64,000 nucleotides of DNA, taken from Cupriavidus sp. MP-37 (GTDB lineage Bacteria > Pseudomonadota > Gammaproteobacteria > Burkholderiales > Burkholderiaceae). Each line of letters starts with the position of its first letter. The stretch's first letter is position 1. The position numbers and the translations under genes are program-made. The notes under the pieces were generated by a model, which was not told the DNA's origin, did not search any database, and saw only the letters and a program-made list of their open reading frames with translations. Below are positions 60,022 to 64,000 of this stretch, in pieces. Where the stretch lies: positions 2,751,001-2,815,000 of the forward strand of contig NZ_CP085344.1 of assembly GCF_020618415.1 (NCBI RefSeq), read 5' to 3'.

Positions 60022-61275
60022 TTAGCGGTCGATCTCGCCGAAGACGATGTCTTGCGTGCCGATGATCGTTACCGCGTCAGCAATCATGTGTCCCTTGGCC
60101 ATTTCGTCCAGCGCGGCCAGGTGGGCAAAACCGGGGGCCCGGATCTTCAGGCGGTACGGCTTGTTCGCGCCGTCCGAGATCGCGTAGATGCCGAACTCGC
60201 CCTTGGGGTGTTCCACCGCTGCGTAGGCCTCGCCTTCGGGCACGTGGATGCCTTCGGTGAAGAGCTTGAAGTGGTGGATCAGTTCTTCCATGTTGGACTT
60301 CATGTCCACGCGCGAGGGCGGCGCCACCTTGTGGTTCTCGGTGATCACCGGGCCCGGGTTGCGGCGCAGCCATTCCACGCACTGCTTGATGATGCGGTTG
60401 GACTGGCGCATCTCTTCCACGCGCACCAGGTAGCGCGCGTAGCAGTCGCCGCCCACGCCCACCGGCACGTCGAAGTCCAGCTTGTCGTAGACCTCGTACG
60501 GCTGCTTCTTGCGCAGGTCCCACGCAATCCCCGAGCCGCGCAGCATCGGGCCGGTAAAGCCCATCTGCAGCGCGCGTTCCGGGCTGACCACGCCGATGTC
60601 CACCAGGCGCTGCTTCCAGATCCGGTTGTCGGTCAGCAGCGTCTCGTATTCGTCGACGTACTTCGGGAACCGGTTGGTGAAGTCCTCGATGAAATCGAGC
60701 AGCGAGCCCGAACGGGCTTCGTTCATGGCCTTGATGGCGCGCTCGTTGTGTACCTTGGACGCGCGATATTGCGGCATCGTGTCAGGCAGGTCGCGGTACA
60801 CGCCGCCCGGACGGTAGTAGGCCGCGTGCATGCGCGCGCCCGACACCGCCTCGTACATGTCGAACATGTCCTCGCGTTCGCGGAACGCGTACAGGAACAC
60901 CGCCATCGCGCCGACGTCGAGCGCGTGCGAGCCGATCCACATCAGGTGGTTCAGCAGGCGGGTGATTTCGTCGAACATCACACGGATGTACTGCGCGCGC
61001 ACCGGCACCTCGAGGCCCAGCAGCCGCTCGATCGCCATCACGTAGGCGTGCTCGTTGACCATCATCGACACATAGTCGAGGCGGTCCATGTAGGGCACGC
61101 TCTGGATCCAGGTCTTCTGCTCGGCCAGCTTCTCGGTGGCACGGTGCAGCAGGCCGATATGCGGGTCGGCGCGCTGGATGACTTCGCCGTCCAGTTCCAG
61201 CACCAGGCGCAGCACGCCGTGCGCGGCCGGGTGCTGCGGGCCGAAGTTCAGGGTGTAATTCTTGATATCTGCCAT
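60022..61275 (-). CDS. nuoD: NADH-quinone oxidoreductase subunit D
   Basis: A 417-residue subunit that lines the quinone site, related to the large subunit of [NiFe] hydrogenases. Visible: [20 protein letters not shown] with the quinone-contacting histidine loop, [14 protein letters not shown], and FGEIDR at the C-terminus. It starts 9 bases after nuoC. Confidence 0.97.
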   Translation of the reverse strand: MADIKNYTLNFGPQHPAAHGVLRLVLELDGEVIQRADPHIGLLHRATEKLAEQKTWIQSVPYMDRLDYVSMMVNEHAYVMAIERLLGLEVPVRAQYIRVMFDEITRLLNHLMWIGSHALDVGAMAVFLYAFREREDMFDMYEAVSGARMHAAYYRPGGVYRDLPDTMPQYRASKVHNERAIKAMNEARSGSLLDFIEDFTNRFPKYVDEYETLLTDNRIWKQRLVDIGVVSPERALQMGFTGPMLRGSGIAWDLRKKQPYEVYDKLDFDVPVGVGGDCYARYLVRVEEMRQSNRIIKQCVEWLRRNPGPVITENHKVAPPSRVDMKSNMEELIHHFKLFTEGIHVPEGEAYAAVEHPKGEFGIYAISDGANKPYRLKIRAPGFAHLAALDEMAKGHMIADAVTIIGTQDIVFGEIDR

Positions 61276-61284
61276 GACGCGTTC

Positions 61285-61884
61285 TCAGTACTCCACGCCG
61301 CCGTACTTGTCCTCGCGGATCACGCGCGGCGTGAGTTCGCGCGGCTCGATCGTGACCGGCTGGTAGATGACCCGCTTCTGGTCGGGGTCGTAGCGCATCT
61401 CGACAAAGCCGGAAACCGGGAAGTCCTTGCGGAACGGATGGCCGACGAAACCGTAGTCGGTCAGGATGCGGCGCAGGTCCGGATGGCCGTCGAACACGAT
61501 GCCGTAGAAATCGAAGGCTTCGCGCTCGAACCAGTTGACCGAATTCCACACGTTAATCAGCGACGGCAGCACCGGGAAGTCATCGTCGCTGGCGAACGCG
61601 CGCAGGCGCAGGCGCCAGTTGTGCGTGACCGACAGCAGCTGCGAGACCGCGGCAAAGCGCAGGCCGTCCCAGGCGCCATCGCCATACTCGGAATAGTCCA
61701 CGCCGCACAGGTCGATCAGCTGCTCGAAGCGCAGCGACGGATCGTCGCGCAGGATCTGCGCCACTTCCAGGTAGTCGTCGGCCTTGACGATCAGCGTCAG
61801 TTCGCCGGTCGCCTCGACCAGCTTCTGCACGCGCTTGCCGAGAGCTTTCTCGAGCGCGGCTTTCAGGGTATCGAGCTTCGCCAT
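61285..61884 (-). CDS. nuoC: NADH-quinone oxidoreductase subunit C
   Basis: A 199-residue hydrophilic subunit. [20 protein letters not shown] followed by [19 protein letters not shown] is the family signature. NuoC and NuoD are separate here, unlike the NuoCD fusion of Escherichia coli. The gene starts 1 base after nuoB ends. Confidence 0.97.
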   Translation of the reverse strand: MAKLDTLKAALEKALGKRVQKLVEATGELTLIVKADDYLEVAQILRDDPSLRFEQLIDLCGVDYSEYGDGAWDGLRFAAVSQLLSVTHNWRLRLRAFASDDDFPVLPSLINVWNSVNWFEREAFDFYGIVFDGHPDLRRILTDYGFVGHPFRKDFPVSGFVEMRYDPDQKRVIYQPVTIEPRELTPRVIREDKYGGVEY

Positions 61885-61885
61885 T

Positions 61886-62368
61886 TCAGCCCTTGCGCGC
61901 GATGGTGTTGGTACGCTTGATCTTGTTCTGCAGCTGGATCACGCCGTAGATCAGCGCCTCGGCCGTCGGCGGGCAGCCCGGCACGTAGATGTCCACCGGC
62001 ACGATGCGATCGCAGCCGCGCACCACCGAATACGAATAGTGGTAGTAGCCGCCGCCGTTGGCGCACGAGCCCATCGAGATCACCCAGCGCGGTTCCGCCA
62101 TCTGGTCGTAGACCTTGCGCAGCGCGGGGGCCATCTTGTTGCACAGCGTGCCGGCCACGATCATCACGTCGGACTGGCGCGGCGACGGACGGAAGATCAC
62201 GCCGAAGCGGTCCATGTCGTAGCGCGCGGCGCCGGCATGCATCATTTCCACGGCACAGCAGGCCAGGCCGAAGGTCATCGGCCACAGCGACCCGGTGCGG
62301 GTCCAGTTGATCAGCTTGTCAGCGGTAGTCGTGACAAAGCCTTCGTTGAGAACGCCTTCGATTGCCAT
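61886..62368 (-). CDS. nuoB: NADH-quinone oxidoreductase subunit B
   Basis: A 160-residue subunit carrying cluster N2, the electron donor to quinone. The cysteine ligands are in [21 protein letters not shown] and [13 protein letters not shown], including the adjacent Cys-Cys pair. It lies 6 bases after nuoA. Confidence 0.97.
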   Translation of the reverse strand: MAIEGVLNEGFVTTTADKLINWTRTGSLWPMTFGLACCAVEMMHAGAARYDMDRFGVIFRPSPRQSDVMIVAGTLCNKMAPALRKVYDQMAEPRWVISMGSCANGGGYYHYSYSVVRGCDRIVPVDIYVPGCPPTAEALIYGVIQLQNKIKRTNTIARKG

Positions 62369-62374
62369 TTCACA

Positions 62375-62734
62375 TCACTCCCAATCGAGCGCGCCCTTTT
62401 TCCAGATGTAGACGAAGCCCACGATGAATTCCAGCAGAAACACGCCCATGGCGATGAAACCCGGCCAGCCGATATCCTTCAGGGCAACGCCCCACGGAAA
62501 CAGGAAGGCGGTTTCGAGATCGAACAGGATAAACAGGATGGCGATGAGGTAGTAGCGCACGTCGAACTTCATGCGCGCGTCCTCGAACGCTTCGAAGCCG
62601 CACTCGTAGGGAGACAGCTTCGCCGGATCGGGCTTGTTCGGACCGAGGATCCGACCGATCGACATCAGTGCCACGCCAAGCACGACACCGAAGATGATGA
62701 AGATGAGAACGGGGAAGTAGGCTTCGAGATTCAA
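62375..62734 (-). CDS. nuoA: NADH-quinone oxidoreductase subunit A
   Basis: A 119-residue three-helix subunit. The conserved loop is [20 protein letters not shown], which contacts the quinone tunnel. It is the first gene of the nuo operon. The 166-base gap up to tRNA-Leu contains no convincing promoter by eye. Confidence 0.97.
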   Translation of the reverse strand: MNLEAYFPVLIFIIFGVVLGVALMSIGRILGPNKPDPAKLSPYECGFEAFEDARMKFDVRYYLIAILFILFDLETAFLFPWGVALKDIGWPGFIAMGVFLLEFIVGFVYIWKKGALDWE

Positions 62735-62900
62735 GGTACGGCCAGCCTTATCTGGAATGTTGTCAACAGCACCAGCTGAAGCGGCGTCCTGTTGCCCACC
62801 CCAGGCGCTAAGCCACGAGAATCATGGCGCGCCGCCTTGCGGACTGCCGGAGCCCCATGCGCGGGTGCATTGCCCGGCCAGGGACTCCGATCAAGTTGTT

Positions 62901-62985
62901 TGGTGCCGACGGCGAGACTCGAACTCGCACAGCTTTCGCCACTACCCCCTCAAGATAGCGTGTCTACCAATTTCACCACGTCGGC
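62901..62985 (-). tRNA. tRNA-Leu (GAG anticodon)
   Basis: The minus strand gives an 85-base type II tRNA. Acceptor stem GCCGACG pairs with CGTCGGC, and CCA is encoded at the 3' end (62901-62903). The anticodon stem CTATC / GGTAG encloses TTGAGGG, giving GAG. A long variable arm (TGGCGAAAGCTG region) and the T-loop GTTCGAGTC are present. Confidence 0.95.
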
Positions 62986-63096
62986 TGGGGGAGAAACAAT
63001 ATTGCCTGGCGCCGGGTTTTCAGGCCCTTCAGGTCCGTTACAAAGGCTTTCGTCTTTGCGCGGAACCCCTCGCTGGGGAATCGTTTCAAGCCTTGC

Positions 63097-63126
63097 ATTC
63101 TAACCCAAATTTCTTGCTTTGTTCAA
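63097..63126 (-). promoter_or_regulatory. Sigma-70 promoter upstream of tRNA-Leu and nuo
   Basis: On the minus strand -35 TTGAAC (63121-63126) and -10 TAGAAT (63097-63102) are 18 bases apart, in an AT-rich patch. The start would be near 63090, about 105 bases before the tRNA. Read-through could supply nuo. The remaining bases up to the secG stop hold nothing else recognised. Confidence 0.6.
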
Positions 63127-63172
63127 CGCACAACTGCAAAAAAACTCAGGAATCCGCCGCAAGGCAATCGGA

Positions 63173-63547
63173 TTATTTCGGTACGGCGGGGGCTGCGGGC
63201 GCCGATGCGTCCGCGGCGGCAGCCGGTGCTGCGGCCGGCGCCGAGGCACCGGCCACGGCGGGCGCCGATGCCGGCGCCGCGCCCATCACGCCCAGCGAGG
63301 CAGCGGGCTTGTAGTTGCCCAGCAGCGTCAGCGCCAGCGTGCAGACAAAGAACAGCGTGGCCAGCACGGCGGTGGTGCGCGACAGGAAGTTTGCCGAGCC
63401 GGTCGCGCCGAACAGGCTGCCCGACGCGCCCGAGCCGAAGGCCGCGCCCACGTCGGCGCCCTTGCCATGCTGGATCAGCACCAGGCCAATCACGCCCAGC
63501 GCCGACAACACCTGCAGCACCACCAACAAAGTCTTGAAGATTGCCAT
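63173..63547 (-). CDS. secG: Preprotein translocase subunit SecG
   Basis: A 124-residue membrane subunit of SecYEG. The first ~75 residues are the family core: two helices flanking VLIQHGKGADVGAAFGSGAS and SLFGATGSANFLSRTTAVLA. The C-terminal ~45 residues are an Ala/Pro-rich tail typical of beta-proteobacterial SecG. It lies 63 bases after tpiA. Confidence 0.95.
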   Translation of the reverse strand: MAIFKTLLVVLQVLSALGVIGLVLIQHGKGADVGAAFGSGASGSLFGATGSANFLSRTTAVLATLFFVCTLALTLLGNYKPAASLGVMGAAPASAPAVAGASAPAAAPAAAADASAPAAPAVPK

Positions 63548-63610
63548 TTGATTTAAATAAGCCTTACTGGCTGGTTACTTGCCTGATCGCTCGATCGGAA
63601 CGGCCGGCAT

Positions 63611-64000
63611 TCAGGCGTTGCCGATCGCGAGAAAATCTTCCGACTTCAGCGAGGCGCCGCCGATCAGGCCCCCGTCGATATCGGTCATCGAAAACAGTTC
63701 GGCCGCATTGTCGGGCTTGACGCTGCCGCCGTACAAGATCGCCATGCGCTCGGCCACGCCCGCATCGCGCGCCGCCACCTGGCCGCGCAGGAAGGCATGC
63801 ACGGCCTGCGCCTGCGCGCTGGTGGCGGTCTTGCCGGTACCGATGGCCCACACCGGCTCATACGCCAGCACCACGCGGCCCAGTTGCTCGACGGTCAGCG
63901 CCTCGAGCACGGCCTGCAGCTGCCTGCCGACCACGGCCTCGGTCTCGCCCGCCTCGCGCTGGGCCAGAGTCTCGCCCACGCAAACCACCGGCACGATACC
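63611..64000 (-). CDS. tpiA: Triosephosphate isomerase, C-terminal part (cut by window edge)
   Basis: The last ~129 residues of the glycolytic enzyme that interconverts dihydroxyacetone phosphate and glyceraldehyde 3-phosphate. [14 protein letters not shown] carries the catalytic glutamate, [12 protein letters not shown] is the phosphate-binding loop, and [20 protein letters not shown] ends the protein. The N-terminus is outside the window. Confidence 0.96.
   Translation of the reverse strand, partial: GIVPVVCVGETLAQREAGETEAVVGRQLQAVLEALTVEQLGRVVLAYEPVWAIGTGKTATSAQAQAVHAFLRGQVAARDAGVAERMAILYGGSVKPDNAAELFSMTDIDGGLIGGASLKSEDFLAIGNA

Overview
The window is a high-GC, gene-dense stretch of a beta-proteobacterial main chromosome, most likely Cupriavidus (Ralstonia eutropha group). 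The evidence is the gene order tpiA-secG-tRNA-Leu-nuoA to nuoN followed by a DUF2818 gene, the cyoABCD block, and the urtABCDE-ureDAJBCEFG block with ureJ lying between ureA and ureB. No phage, plasmid, integron or CRISPR is visible. The only autonomous mobile element is one IS110/IS1111-type insertion sequence.

Layout: positions 1-3864 hold an M14 carboxypeptidase, yaaA, an orphan PIN-domain gene and an aminotransferase. Positions 3930-5500 hold a palindromic REP pair split by the insertion sequence. Positions 5520-10626 carry a glutathione transferase and a four-gene acyl-CoA run (3-hydroxyacyl-CoA dehydrogenase, enoyl-CoA hydratase, histidine phosphatase, ACAD10/11-like phosphotransferase). 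Positions 10822-17702 hold a gamma-glutamyltransferase lipoprotein, a VWA lipoprotein with an ECF sigma factor and a putative membrane anti-sigma factor, and a CAP-domain lipoprotein. Positions 17956-22832 hold a LysR regulator, an acyl-CoA dehydrogenase, a second glutathione transferase, an unrecognised protein and an XRE regulator.

From 35277 down to 22829 runs a 14-gene minus-strand urea unit: the ABC urea importer UrtABCDE feeding urease UreABC with its nickel chaperones UreDEFG and a HupE/UreJ permease. A near-perfect sigma-54 promoter and two NtrC-like palindromes precede urtA, so the unit reads as a nitrogen-limitation urea-scavenging operon. A DUF559 nuclease gene and a REP array sit between ureE and ureF, and a REP pair sits between urtA and urtB.

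Positions 35726-37777 hold a second gamma-glutamyltransferase. Positions 37844-41806 hold the cytochrome bo quinol oxidase genes cyoDCBA on the minus strand. Positions 42412-46586 hold two MaoC proteins, two acyl-CoA dehydrogenases and a DUF1178 protein, apparently as two transcripts; the larger has a promoter overlapped by TetR-like operator half-sites. Positions 46704-62734 hold a NUDIX hydrolase, a DUF2818 protein and the complete 14-gene complex I operon. The window ends with tRNA-Leu(GAG), secG and a partial tpiA.

The least explained feature is a family of composite REP elements (two inverted palindromes around a conserved linker) found at five loci plus a partial copy at position 1. One copy is cleanly interrupted by the IS1111-type element, whose downstream non-coding region contains short matches to the interrupted target, as expected for a guide (seek/bridge) RNA.
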